A DNA stretch of 24,634 bases from positions 1-24,634 of IMG/VR virus record IMGVR_UViG_3300017759_001293. The stretch is one strand, 5' to 3'. This DNA is from a virus. The notes beneath the pieces are model-generated. The model had not been told where the DNA came from. It did not search any database and worked only from the letters and a program-made list of their open reading frames with translations. A program made the translations under genes and the position numbers. This document shows, one piece after another, positions 16,168 through 24,011 of the stretch (its first letter is position 1; each line of letters starts with the position of its first letter).

Positions 16168-17289
16168 ATGGCAGCAATTTCGCTGACGAATAGCACTATT
16201 TACTCCCAGAATGTTAACAACTTTACTGGTGAGTTATTTCGTGTTGGTGGGCAAAGAACACCATTTCTCTCCGCAACAGGTGGCTTGAACGGTGGTAAGG
16301 TATTACAATCAACTTTCTGGCAAATCCAGGCAGCTGACAGTGCAGTAGTTTCTTCTGAACCTACAAAGGCTCAAGAAGGTGCTCAACCTACAGAATACTT
16401 AGGTAGAGACAGAGTTGCATTTACAGGTGTTACACAGATTTTCCATAAAGGTGTGAAAATGACTTACACTGGAATGGCTACATTTCAACATCAAAATCCA
16501 TTTGATTTGAGTGCAAATATTATTAACTCATCAGATGGCGATGGAACAGTTACAGCAGCTGATAAATTATCATTAGCTGGAGGTAACCCAATTGTCGATG
16601 AGTTCTCAGAACAAATGACATTGGCTCTTGAAAAAGTTGCAAGAGAAGTAGAATGGTTCGCATTTAATGGAACATTTGCTGATGGAGCAAATACAACTCC
16701 AGGTTCAGGTACTCGTGAAATGCGGGGACTTAAACAATGGATTGGATTAAATGCTAATGCTAATAATACAGTAGCCCCAACAGGCACAGGTGGAAACATC
16801 CACTATTGTGACTCTGATGGTGATGCTACTTCTGCAGCTCGTGATTTAACATGGGATGCAATAGCTGAAGGTATGAAGCGTCTTTATGATGCTCATGCAC
16901 CAATGATACAACCAGTATTATGTGTTACACCTAAGCAATTACTAGCTCTTAACAAAGAATTACTTGCTGGTACCATTGGTACTGCAACAGCAATTCTTCC
17001 TAGAGATAGAAATCTTGCTGGTGTTGACATTGATACTATTGTTACACCATTCGGTGCAATTGGTATGATGGTCATAGACCCTAATATCATGCCTGCAGGC
17101 ACAGCATACATTCTTGACTTTGCTTTCATACAACCAGTATTTACCAATATCCCAGGATTTGGTACTGTGTTTGTAAGAGACTTAGACCAAGACGACTATG
17201 CAAGAGTTGGAAAAGCTATCTATATGGAAATGGGTTATGACTTCGGTCCTTCCTCATACCATTTGCTTTTTGAACAAACAAATAGTTAA
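16168..17289 (+). CDS. Major capsid protein, HK97 fold, SU10/DUF5309-like
   Basis: This protein forms the icosahedral shell. The ATG at 16168 has a strong GGAGG about seven bases upstream. The 373-residue sequence shows a pattern I associate with the SU10-type (DUF5309) capsid family: an N-terminal YSQNVNNFTGELFRVGGQRT region, a central TQIFHKGVKMTYTGMA strand region, the spine-helix-like EQMTLALEKVAREVEWFAFNG, then GTREMRGLKQWI, and a C-terminal beta part with IPGFGTVFVRDLDQDDYARVGK. No protease-cleaved delta domain is evident, fitting the separate scaffold gene. Arg codon use is mixed (5 of 13 are CGN), unlike the nearly pure AGA of surrounding genes, consistent with high expression. A hairpin follows the gene. 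Confidence 0.9.
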   Translation: MAAISLTNSTIYSQNVNNFTGELFRVGGQRTPFLSATGGLNGGKVLQSTFWQIQAADSAVVSSEPTKAQEGAQPTEYLGRDRVAFTGVTQIFHKGVKMTYTGMATFQHQNPFDLSANIINSSDGDGTVTAADKLSLAGGNPIVDEFSEQMTLALEKVAREVEWFAFNGTFADGANTTPGSGTREMRGLKQWIGLNANANNTVAPTGTGGNIHYCDSDGDATSAARDLTWDAIAEGMKRLYDAHAPMIQPVLCVTPKQLLALNKELLAGTIGTATAILPRDRNLAGVDIDTIVTPFGAIGMMVIDPNIMPAGTAYILDFAFIQPVFTNIPGFGTVFVRDLDQDDYARVGKAIYMEMGYDFGPSSYHLLFEQTNS

Positions 17290-17306
17290 ATATAATTAAA
17301 GAACTT

Positions 17307-17340
17307 TGGGAGTTGCTCCACCAGCTCCCATTGTTCTGCT
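17307..17340 (+). terminator. Hairpin after capsid gene: probable attenuator or weak intrinsic terminator
   Basis: TGGGAGTTG (17307-17315) pairs with CAGCTCCCA (17322-17330) over nine base pairs, one of them G-T, with a six-base loop. The following TTGTTCTGCT is T-rich but interrupted. A strong GC stem here, in otherwise A+T-rich DNA and just after the capsid gene, fits partial termination or 3'-end protection of the capsid message. Confidence 0.65.
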
Positions 17341-17373
17341 ATAGTAATAAAAGAGATTACAAGGAAAATATTT

Positions 17374-17706
17374 ATGGCACAGAAATTAATAAGCGTTACC
17401 TACACTGGTAGTGTTACTCAAAGTCCTCCAATTGCAACAGAAGGTTTGTTGATTGCAGGGTTTTGGCCTAATACTGCTTTCAACGGTACATCTATTTCTA
17501 TACAATGGTCACCAACAAATGGTGGTACATTTTATGATGTAAAAGAAACAGATGGTTCTGCAGTTTCATATACAGTAGCTGCAGATAAAATTACAAGAGT
17601 TGACCCTTCAGGTTGGGCATTTGCTTCAACAGGTTGGATTAGAGTAGTATCAGGTTCAACAGAAGATACCAGTTCAGCAGTAACAATATTATTAAGAAGT
17701 AGTTAG
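17374..17706 (+). CDS. Small beta-rich protein, candidate capsid decoration/minor head protein (110 aa)
   Basis: The ATG at 17374 has AAGGA upstream and lies just after the capsid hairpin. The sequence is almost wholly beta-strand with Thr/Ser-rich turns: FNGTSISIQWSPTNGGTFYDV, then ADKITRVDPSGWAFASTGWIRVVSG, then SSAVTILLR. This layout resembles small beta-sandwich proteins often encoded next to phage capsid genes. Position between MCP and tail adaptor supports a head-surface role such as decoration or cementing, but the family is not certain. There is no signal peptide or membrane span. Confidence 0.65.
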   Translation: MAQKLISVTYTGSVTQSPPIATEGLLIAGFWPNTAFNGTSISIQWSPTNGGTFYDVKETDGSAVSYTVAADKITRVDPSGWAFASTGWIRVVSGSTEDTSSAVTILLRSS

Positions 17707-17714
17707 GTACTTTT

Positions 17715-17885
17715 ATGAGTATGCTAACAATGCTCAAAGAAGGTAGATATATAGATATCGATTCTAAATCAGATATCGAACCTTCTTATGAAATAGTAGA
17801 TGACCAAATAAAAGCTAATGGTGGTTTTGGTATAGCATCATTTGGTATAACACCATTTGCTAAAGAACAAGATAGAGCTGCCTAA
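17715..17885 (+). CDS. Small protein (56 aa) ending in an FGI-x-x-FG motif
   Basis: This short frame fills the gap between the decoration candidate and the adaptor. It starts at ATG 17715, with a weak AGG upstream, and its TAA overlaps the next ATG (TAATG). The product begins MSMLTMLKEGRYIDIDSKSD, is acidic, and ends with GGFGIASFGITPFAKEQDRAA. The FGIASFGI motif (residues 38-45) echoes FGINAFG in two larger structural genes of this window. The clean coupling at the 3' end and the motif support a real gene. Function is not recognised; a head-tail joining peptide is possible. Confidence 0.7.
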   Translation: MSMLTMLKEGRYIDIDSKSDIEPSYEIVDDQIKANGGFGIASFGITPFAKEQDRAA

Positions 17886-18892
17886 TGAGTACAAATGTTA
17901 AAGGATTAATTGATAGAGTATATAGAGAATATCTAGAACCAGCAGATGATATAAACTCTTATACAACTGTTCATACAACTATAAACTCTTCCATCACAAC
18001 AGTTAAATATGTAGATAGCTTATTAACTTCTGAAGAAGAAGATGTATTAGATGCAGGTACAGTAATTGAAATTGACCAAGAACTTTTACATTGTACTGCA
18101 GTAGATACTGTTAATAATGAAATAACAGTAATTAGAGCGGTAAGAGGAACTACTGCTGATTCACATGATGCTGGTGCAGTAATTAAAATAGCTCCTGCTT
18201 TTACAAGGAAAGCTGTATTCGATGCAATAGGAGACCAAATAGCTAACTTGTACCCAACACTATATGCAGTAGAAACAAAAACATTAACTAGTGGTACTGG
18301 TTATTCTCTTATAGGAACTTATGGTAGTGATGTAGATGATAGTAATTATTTAGTAACACCTATAAAAGCTATATCACAATATACAGATTGGAGTTCTGGT
18401 AGTGACCAAACAGGTTTAACTTTTAAAGGTGTTGCTGTTGAAATGGTAGATTTACCTAATCCTTTTGTTTGGACTGATGATACTTCAACTGAAAGAACTA
18501 AAACATATACAACTGGCCCAGATGTAGTACATGCTTTACAATGGGTAGGTATAGCTGCAGGACATACTGCTTATGTAACATTTAAAAAGAAATTCAAACA
18601 ACCAATATTAGAAAGTGAAACATTAGTATCAATAGGATTAGAAGATGAATATGAAGCAATTGTTATGGCTGGTGCTGCTGCACATTTACTTTCTGGCAGG
18701 GATATACCTGCTGCTACAGCTGATTTTGTAACAGACCAATTAGCAGTTGCAACATACCCTGTTGGTTCTTCATCAAATATTAGAAATGGTTTATTGTCAT
18801 ATCAAAGATATTTAATAGAACAAGCTAAGAAAGATTTGAAAGCTAGATACCCTGAGCCAGTAGCTCTAAATCAAATAACTTATCCAACCTAA
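17885..18892 (+). CDS. Tail adaptor / head-tail connector (tail tubular protein A-like)
   Basis: This protein probably sits under the portal and links it to the nozzle. The ATG at 17885 lies in TAATG with the preceding gene, without a strong ribosome-binding site, so translation is probably coupled. The N-terminal helix (NVKGLIDRVYREYLEPADDI) is followed by a beta insert (residues 30-95) and a long middle region. The C-terminal helices (EDEYEAIVMAGAAAHLLSG, then GLLSYQRYLIEQAKKDLKARY) resemble the helical bundle of podoviral adaptors. Position just before the propeller-type nozzle candidate matches the T7 gp11-gp12 order. The fold assignment is by pattern and context only. Confidence 0.65.
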   Translation: MSTNVKGLIDRVYREYLEPADDINSYTTVHTTINSSITTVKYVDSLLTSEEEDVLDAGTVIEIDQELLHCTAVDTVNNEITVIRAVRGTTADSHDAGAVIKIAPAFTRKAVFDAIGDQIANLYPTLYAVETKTLTSGTGYSLIGTYGSDVDDSNYLVTPIKAISQYTDWSSGSDQTGLTFKGVAVEMVDLPNPFVWTDDTSTERTKTYTTGPDVVHALQWVGIAAGHTAYVTFKKKFKQPILESETLVSIGLEDEYEAIVMAGAAAHLLSGRDIPAATADFVTDQLAVATYPVGSSSNIRNGLLSYQRYLIEQAKKDLKARYPEPVALNQITYPT

Positions 18893-20817
18893 TGCCAAGA
18901 ATAGCACACGCTGGAGTTGTCAATAATCCTAGAAGACAAGGGTATGACTTTAGGGTTGATGACTATTTACTTAGAGCAGCAACTACTAGAGAACAACCAA
19001 TGACTATACAATCTTCGGATGTACAAGCACAAGAAATAAATGTTAAACAAAATCCAGAAGACTTCACAAGAAACATTGGCCAAATATATTCAAGAAATAA
19101 TTTTTCTGGTGGTAGTAATTTAGACTTTGCACATAAAAGAGGAATGTCAGAATCAGACATTAATAAATTTTGGGATAGTTCTGGAATAAGTATATTTAAT
19201 ATTAATAAAGGTAATCCTTATGATATACAATTATTACATTCTACTGAATTAAAACAAGCATTAGATTCATCAGATGGTGACAATGATTTAGCTGTTGTTG
19301 GTACTACTGTTTATGTATCTAATGATAATGTACTATATAAATCAATAAATGGAGGAGACACATGGAGTACGGAAAGTCATGGACTTACAGCTGGATACCA
19401 TATAAAAGGATTAGCAGCTCACGGAAATTTGCTATATATAGCAGCAAACAATGGAAGTGCAGGGGAATTAGAAACTTGGGACGGTAGTACATCTACACAA
19501 AAAGTATCTGCTGCAATTTATGATGGCATATGGTCTGTTAAAGGTTTAATGCTTGTATCTACTGGTACTACTTTACATCAATATGATGGTGCTACAACAG
19601 TAGGTTCGGCCATTGAAACATTACCAGTAGGACAAACTTGGACTGATGTTGTAGATGCTGGTGCAGTTATATTAGCTGTTGCTAGTGATGGAAGAATATA
19701 TTCAATTAAAGATAATGCTGGTACATTTGCATCTAAAGGTACAACTGAACTTAAAGATGAAATACCTACTTGTATTACTGAAGCACAAGGTAAAATATTT
19801 TATGGAACTAAAGTACCAAGAACTGATTCTAAAGTTATTGGAAGATTATATAGTGCTGATTTAGTTGCAGCTGATGACCTTTATGTATTATCTAACCAAC
19901 AATTAATTAAAGAATGGAACATTGATGGTGTTGATGCTAGTCCCAATGCTTTGTTTTCAACAAGAGATTCTGTCTATACGGGTATAAAAGAATCAGGTAG
20001 TAATTCTTATTTATGGAGATTTTACTTACCTACTGCAGGTATAGCCAGAGACTTAAAGTGTGGTGCTAGTGGTGTAATAAAAGGTATTGGTAGTATAGAT
20101 GAAGCTATACTATCTACTGTTCAAGCTAGTGGTGTGTACAAAGAAACAGATAACTATGAAGAAGAAGGTTATATAATAACACCTTTAGCAGATTTTTTTA
20201 CTGCTGAACAAAAACAATGGGTTGAAGCTTTATTAGAAACAGGTAGTGTTTTAGCAGGAGAAGAAGTAGAACTATATGTATCTACAGAAATAGCATCTAT
20301 TAATGATTCTACACATAGTAGTTGGGATAAAGTTGTATTTGACCAAGAAGGTAATTCATTAAAAACAGCACAGATGGATAAAATATCTAGATATGTTACT
20401 GCAAAACTTGTACTTAAATCACAAGGTAATGTAACTACACCTGTAGTAAATTCTATACAAATTAGAGCATTAGCAAGACCTGAATTAGTTGTAGTACAAA
20501 TACCTGTAAATATTTCTGATAGAGTTGAAAGACCATTTAGAAAACCATTTACTGTTAAAAATTTAGGTGAAACAATTTATCAATCATTAAAACAAAAAGA
20601 AGGTTCTCCTGTTACATTAGAAATTTATGACCCTGCTGAAGTTATTAGAGGAGTAGTTGAATCTATTCAATACCCAATTGACAATAACGCAAATATTGGT
20701 AGTGTTACTAGAGTAGCAATTTTAACAATAAGGGGGACAAGACAAACTGTTTCTGCTACAGTAACATCAGGAGATACATTTGGAATAAATGCATTTGGTA
20801 TTATGAGATTTGGATAA
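18892..20817 (+). CDS. Tail nozzle candidate with beta-propeller repeats (tail tubular protein B-like)
   Basis: The ATG at 18892 overlaps the adaptor stop codon (TAATG) and has no ribosome-binding site. After about 125 residues of N-terminal region come propeller-like blades: TVYVSNDNVLYKSINGGDTW with a near-canonical Asp-box (S151-W158), then LLYIAANNGSAGELETWDGS, then LVSTGTTLHQYDGAT, then ILAVASDGRIYSIKD, then KIFYGTKV. Nozzle proteins of short-tailed phages such as T7 gp12 contain a beta-propeller, so fold and position agree. The C-terminal part (from about 410) is a different beta domain that ends in FGINAFGIMRFG (630-641). A sialidase-type enzyme is less likely because no catalytic set is visible. 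Confidence 0.65.
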   Translation: MPRIAHAGVVNNPRRQGYDFRVDDYLLRAATTREQPMTIQSSDVQAQEINVKQNPEDFTRNIGQIYSRNNFSGGSNLDFAHKRGMSESDINKFWDSSGISIFNINKGNPYDIQLLHSTELKQALDSSDGDNDLAVVGTTVYVSNDNVLYKSINGGDTWSTESHGLTAGYHIKGLAAHGNLLYIAANNGSAGELETWDGSTSTQKVSAAIYDGIWSVKGLMLVSTGTTLHQYDGATTVGSAIETLPVGQTWTDVVDAGAVILAVASDGRIYSIKDNAGTFASKGTTELKDEIPTCITEAQGKIFYGTKVPRTDSKVIGRLYSADLVAADDLYVLSNQQLIKEWNIDGVDASPNALFSTRDSVYTGIKESGSNSYLWRFYLPTAGIARDLKCGASGVIKGIGSIDEAILSTVQASGVYKETDNYEEEGYIITPLADFFTAEQKQWVEALLETGSVLAGEEVELYVSTEIASINDSTHSSWDKVVFDQEGNSLKTAQMDKISRYVTAKLVLKSQGNVTTPVVNSIQIRALARPELVVVQIPVNISDRVERPFRKPFTVKNLGETIYQSLKQKEGSPVTLEIYDPAEVIRGVVESIQYPIDNNANIGSVTRVAILTIRGTRQTVSATVTSGDTFGINAFGIMRFG

Positions 20818-20823
20818 ATGAGG

Positions 20824-20829
20824 TATAAT
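20824..20829 (+). promoter_or_regulatory. Candidate -10 box giving a nearly leaderless tail-fibre message
   Basis: TATAAT ends eight bases before the fibre ATG at 20838, so transcription would begin at or next to the start codon. GAGG at 20820-20823 is 14 bases from the ATG, too far for a good ribosome-binding site. The -35 match at 17-bp spacing (TTATGA) is weak. Confidence 0.45.
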
Positions 20830-20837
20830 AGAAAAAT

Positions 20838-21902
20838 ATGACAGCGTTAGAATCAAACATAGGTAATGCAGTTGAGGTAACACTTGACGCACAATTAAAC
20901 TCAGGCAGTGGTAATACTACACTTGATATGGCATCAGACCCTGGTATAGCTGCTCCTGCTTATTTAGTTTTAAATCCAGATAACGATAGTAAAAGAGAAG
21001 TTGTTAAATGGACAAGCGGTGCTTTTGGTTCCGCAACAATAGAAAGAGATAAAGATAATAAAAACAGTGGTAATGGTTATACACATGCTGCTGGAGATAC
21101 AGTAAGACAAGCTGTAGTTAAACAACATTTTGAAGATGTACATGATGCTATTCAACAAGGTTTTATATTAGAAGATGGAGATGGAACAGAAGTAGAGATT
21201 AAACCTGCTGTTGCTTCAGGTGCTTATACGGCAAGAGAAGTAAAATTTGTTGAAGGTGCAGGTATTGATATTAACTGGAGTGATGTTACAGATGGTACTG
21301 ATGCAGACCCATACGATTTAACATTCACAGTTGGTGGATTAACTACATCAGAAATTGCTGCAGGTAGTTTAGTAATAGAATCAGAAACAATTACATCAAA
21401 TGATAATGATACAACTATACCTACATCAGCAGCAGTTAAGAATTATGCAGATGCAGAAACAGCTACCCTAACAAATAAAACATTAGGTGCTGTTACTTTA
21501 TCAGGTGCTGTGACAGGTGGCGACCAAACAATATCAGCAGCAGTATTAAAAGATTATAATGAAACAACAGCAGCTATTACATCAGCAGAAGATATGTCCA
21601 TAGACTTAGCAAATGGTAATACAGGTACAGTAACATTAGCACACAATGTTGATGACTTACATTTTTTAAATGTACCAGCAACAGGAGTAACAACATTTAC
21701 TTTAGTAGCAACACAAGATGGAACTGGTTCAAGAACAATGGACATAGATGCAGTAAGTGTTAATGGTGGAGGAGATGTCGCAGCTAAAACTGCAGGTGGT
21801 GCAGGACTAACGCTATCAACAGCAGCTAATGCTATAGACATACTTACATTTGTATTCGTAGGTACAACACCATATTTATTTAGCCAACTAGCGTTTGCGT
21901 AA
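20838..21902 (+). CDS. Tail fibre / appendage protein (354 aa)
   Basis: The ATG at 20838 is the only good start; a TATAAT box lies eight bases upstream. The N-terminal domain (about 1-100; VTLDAQLNSGSGNTTLDM, REVVKWTSGAFGSATIERD, GYTHAAGDTVRQAVVKQHF) has the form of fibre N-terminal attachment domains common in marine phages. A fibrous centre contains NDNDTTIPTSAAVKNYADA and TATLTNKTLGAVTLSGAVTGG, typical low-complexity shaft repeats. The C-terminal region from about 225 is a beta-rich tip rich in Thr, Gly and Ala. It overlaps the first of three small beta proteins by one base, which suggests that these complete the receptor-binding apparatus. Confidence 0.8.
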   Translation: MTALESNIGNAVEVTLDAQLNSGSGNTTLDMASDPGIAAPAYLVLNPDNDSKREVVKWTSGAFGSATIERDKDNKNSGNGYTHAAGDTVRQAVVKQHFEDVHDAIQQGFILEDGDGTEVEIKPAVASGAYTAREVKFVEGAGIDINWSDVTDGTDADPYDLTFTVGGLTTSEIAAGSLVIESETITSNDNDTTIPTSAAVKNYADAETATLTNKTLGAVTLSGAVTGGDQTISAAVLKDYNETTAAITSAEDMSIDLANGNTGTVTLAHNVDDLHFLNVPATGVTTFTLVATQDGTGSRTMDIDAVSVNGGGDVAAKTAGGAGLTLSTAANAIDILTFVFVGTTPYLFSQLAFA

Positions 21903-22483
21903 TGGCTCCATTAGGTGTAGCTAGAGCCATAATCACAATGGGTGGAGACCTAGGTGTGTATCAACTTATTCAATCACAAACTGTTAGTGGTGTATCAGCA
22001 ATCAATTTTACATCTATTAAAGAAAGTCAATATGGAACACATGTAGTGTTTTATCAATTAGATAATGCTACTGATAATGCAATAGCAAGTATTAGATTAT
22101 TTGAAAGTGGTACATTAGAGGACCAAGGTGTTTATAAAGAACATTGGTTTGAAAGTGTTGCAGATGGTTCTAGTGAAAATTCAGGAGCTCAAACATCTAC
22201 AGCAAGTACAAGTCGTAATCATATTAGAGTTGGAGAAAATCAAGGTAATGCTAGTTTAGAATTTAGCACAGGATATTTTTATATTTACAACGCAGGTAAT
22301 TCTTCTTTTCACACAACTGTGAATGGTCACAATCATGCACTAGGTACAGGAAATGAAGTTATACAAGGATTTGGTGGTGGAGTATTACCACAAGCATCTA
22401 CTGTAGATGGGTTCAGAGTATTTGATAGTAACAATGGTGGTAACTATACAGGCACTGTAAGCTTATATGGATTGGAACAATGA
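21902..22483 (+). CDS. Beta-rich tail-tip / receptor-binding module 1 (193 aa)
   Basis: The start ATG at 21902 lies in TAATG with the fibre gene and has no ribosome-binding site. The N-terminus (MAPLGVARAIITMGGDLG) is followed by a beta-sandwich-like body: INFTSIKESQYGTHVVFYQL, IRLFESGTLEDQG, TGYFYIYNAGNSSFHTTVNG, ending TVDGFRVFDSNNGGNYTGTVSLYGLEQ. The ending GNYTGTVSLYGLE, Gly-rich strand plus YG(L/V), recurs in the next two genes and resembles domains at the tips of marine phage fibres. It is probably a receptor-binding or chaperoned tip subunit; this role is inferred from position and pattern. Confidence 0.65.
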   Translation: MAPLGVARAIITMGGDLGVYQLIQSQTVSGVSAINFTSIKESQYGTHVVFYQLDNATDNAIASIRLFESGTLEDQGVYKEHWFESVADGSSENSGAQTSTASTSRNHIRVGENQGNASLEFSTGYFYIYNAGNSSFHTTVNGHNHALGTGNEVIQGFGGGVLPQASTVDGFRVFDSNNGGNYTGTVSLYGLEQ

Positions 22484-22998
22484 AATTAATTAAAGCAGAA
22501 ACACTAAGCACAGGAGTAAACTTCGATAAAATATCTGATGTATTTTCTGCTGATTATAAAGTATACAAGATAGTCGTATCAGGATTAGTAGGTAATGAAA
22601 GTACAGCTACAGGTGCAAATGCTAGGTTAGTAAAGGCATCTGATGATAGTGTAGAAAGTGGTACTGTTTATGAATATGGATTATATTCTTTAAAAGCTGA
22701 AGCATCTAACACAGTTAGTAGAGATACAGATGACACTAGGTGGTTTAATGCTTTTGGTGGTATAGATGATGGAGCACAAGCAAGTGGTGGTGCATTGTAT
22801 GTATTTAATCCATTTGATAGTGCTAATACTTTTGCTATATGGCAAGGTACAAATCATGCAGGTGGTCCAAACTTTAGAAGTTATTGGGGTAAAGGTGTTA
22901 TACTAAACACAACTTCTTATGATGGTATTGTAATAGATTTAAATGAAAGTGATGCAAGAATTGGTGGAGGCATTGTGTCAATATATGGTGTTTGTTAA
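22480..22998 (+). CDS. Beta-rich tail-tip / receptor-binding module 2 (172 aa)
   Basis: The ATG at 22480 overlaps the preceding TGA (ATGA). The core pattern is FSADYKVYKIVVSGLVG, ARLVKASDDSVESGTVYEYG, GGALYVFNPFDSANTFAIWQG and a C-terminal SYDGIVIDLNESDARIGGGIVSIYGVC. The YDxYKIVVSxL type strand and the closing YGV strand are typical of jelly-roll-like fibre tip domains. It shares layout and the closing motif with the genes before and after, so the three look like diverged paralogues. No signal peptide or membrane span is present. Confidence 0.65.
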   Translation: MKLIKAETLSTGVNFDKISDVFSADYKVYKIVVSGLVGNESTATGANARLVKASDDSVESGTVYEYGLYSLKAEASNTVSRDTDDTRWFNAFGGIDDGAQASGGALYVFNPFDSANTFAIWQGTNHAGGPNFRSYWGKGVILNTTSYDGIVIDLNESDARIGGGIVSIYGVC

Positions 22999-23531
22999 TG
23001 AGTAAATATACACAATTAAGTACAGCTACAGCTAGTAATACAGGTTCAGTAACATTAACAGGAATTACTTCAGAGTACCCTGTTGCAATACTTTATTATG
23101 ATAGTGCTCTTCCTGCTACTGATGGTGCAGATTTAATGTTTAGATTGCGTGAGAGTGGTGGTTCTGATAATTCTAATTCTAATTATAATTCGGTTATAGC
23201 GTATCAGAGAAGCGATAGAGATTTCGATGACGAGGACGGCGATAACTTAGGACTAGGAGATAAAGATAAAGTTAACTTAACAGGCTCTACTCATGATGGT
23301 GCTAATCAAGGTTATGGAGGTATCTTATATATACATAATGCTGCTAATGGTAGTGAAGCAACTTATGTTCAATCTGATACAGTTTATTTAACAAATGGTA
23401 GTCCATTTATGTTAGGACAAATAGGTGGAACAGTTCTAAGAGAAGCTACAACAGTTACAGGTATAACTTTATTTTATGACACAGGCAATATAGCAACAGG
23501 TAATTTTACATTAGTTGGTATTAAAAATTAA
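22998..23531 (+). CDS. Beta-rich tail-tip / receptor-binding module 3 (177 aa)
   Basis: The start is ATG 22998, in TAATG with the preceding gene; the TTG at 22992 lies inside the upstream gene and is not needed. The body follows the same order as module 2: EYPVAILYYDSALPATDGADLMFRLRESGG, then a charged loop (SDRDFDDEDGDNLGLGDKDK), then GGILYIHNAANGSEATYVQS, and a closing VTGITLFYDTGNIATGNFTLVGIKN. The Asp-rich loop at about residues 75-95 could bind calcium, though this is speculation. It is a probable paralogue of the two proteins upstream. Confidence 0.65.
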   Translation: MSKYTQLSTATASNTGSVTLTGITSEYPVAILYYDSALPATDGADLMFRLRESGGSDNSNSNYNSVIAYQRSDRDFDDEDGDNLGLGDKDKVNLTGSTHDGANQGYGGILYIHNAANGSEATYVQSDTVYLTNGSPFMLGQIGGTVLREATTVTGITLFYDTGNIATGNFTLVGIKN

Positions 23532-23554
23532 AAATATGGTAACATAGGAGAACA

Positions 23555-23857
23555 ATGGCAACAAGAGATGAACTAGAAGTACAAGCTACATCAGAGATTG
23601 AAGCAGCTAAACCGATTAATAAATCGGAGAATGGTGTTGTATCTGAATTTTCTGATGCAGATTATGCACAGGCAATAACAGACCTTACCAATAGTAAATG
23701 GGATAACCAAGAAAATGGTTGGCTCTATGCAAGAAAAGCTGCTTATCCATCTATAGGTGACCAACTAGATATGCAGTATCATGATGCTGTTGATGGTACA
23801 ACTACTTGGAAAGATGCAGTAGCTAAAGTTAAATCAGATAATCCTAAACCTTCCTAA
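23555..23857 (+). CDS. Conserved tail-region protein (100 aa), YPSIGDQLDMxYHD type
   Basis: The ATG at 23555 follows AGGAG with good spacing. The protein is helical with a short signature, ARKAAYPSIGDQLDMQYHDAVDG, followed by TTTWKDAVAKVKSDNPKPS. This C-terminal pattern is familiar from many marine tailed phages, where such genes sit next to fibre genes. The role in those phages is not established; fibre assembly or attachment is a common guess. It closes the tail-fibre block; an extended -10 box follows at once. Confidence 0.75.
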   Translation: MATRDELEVQATSEIEAAKPINKSENGVVSEFSDADYAQAITDLTNSKWDNQENGWLYARKAAYPSIGDQLDMQYHDAVDGTTTWKDAVAKVKSDNPKPS

Positions 23858-23863
23858 CTAATA

Positions 23864-23872
23864 TGATATAAT
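23864..23872 (+). promoter_or_regulatory. Extended -10 promoter with leaderless start at 23880
   Basis: TGATATAAT is an extended -10 element. TATAAT (23867-23872) ends seven bases before the ATG at 23880, so the transcript should start at the A of the start codon. No purine-rich ribosome-binding site precedes this ATG, which agrees with a leaderless message. It would drive the membrane/lysis genes separately from the tail genes. Confidence 0.55.
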
Positions 23873-23879
23873 CCAATTT

Positions 23880-24011
23880 ATGGATTATGTAATAGGTTTT
23901 ATTTTCGGTTATTTTTTAAAAGATTTTAGTTTCTATCTTAAAAGAATAGCTAACAATCGTTACGATTGGGATACTGAATTTGAAGAATGGAACTCTGATG
24001 ACCTCCCATAA
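23880..24011 (+). CDS. Small single-span membrane protein (43 aa)
   Basis: The frame starts at ATG 23880, just downstream of an extended -10 box and without a ribosome-binding site. The first 20 residues (MDYVIGFIFGYFLKDFSFYL) form a short hydrophobic, aromatic segment that could span or dip into the membrane. They are followed by basic KRIANNR and an acidic tail (DWDTEFEEWNSDD). It overlaps the next gene by 14 nt. Size, membrane segment and neighbour suggest a holin-like or lysis-accessory protein, but no family is recognised and a chance frame cannot be excluded. Confidence 0.55.
   Translation: MDYVIGFIFGYFLKDFSFYLKRIANNRYDWDTEFEEWNSDDLP

Noticed and set aside
17291-17296. TATAAT after the capsid gene as a promoter
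   Set aside because: It would start transcription just before the 17307-17330 hairpin, which makes little sense, and TATAAT is common by chance in this A+T-rich DNA.
18892-20817. Sialidase or other glycan-cleaving enzyme because of an Asp-box
   Set aside because: Only one Asp-box is clear and no catalytic Arg triad or Tyr/Glu pair is visible; a structural propeller fits the position better.
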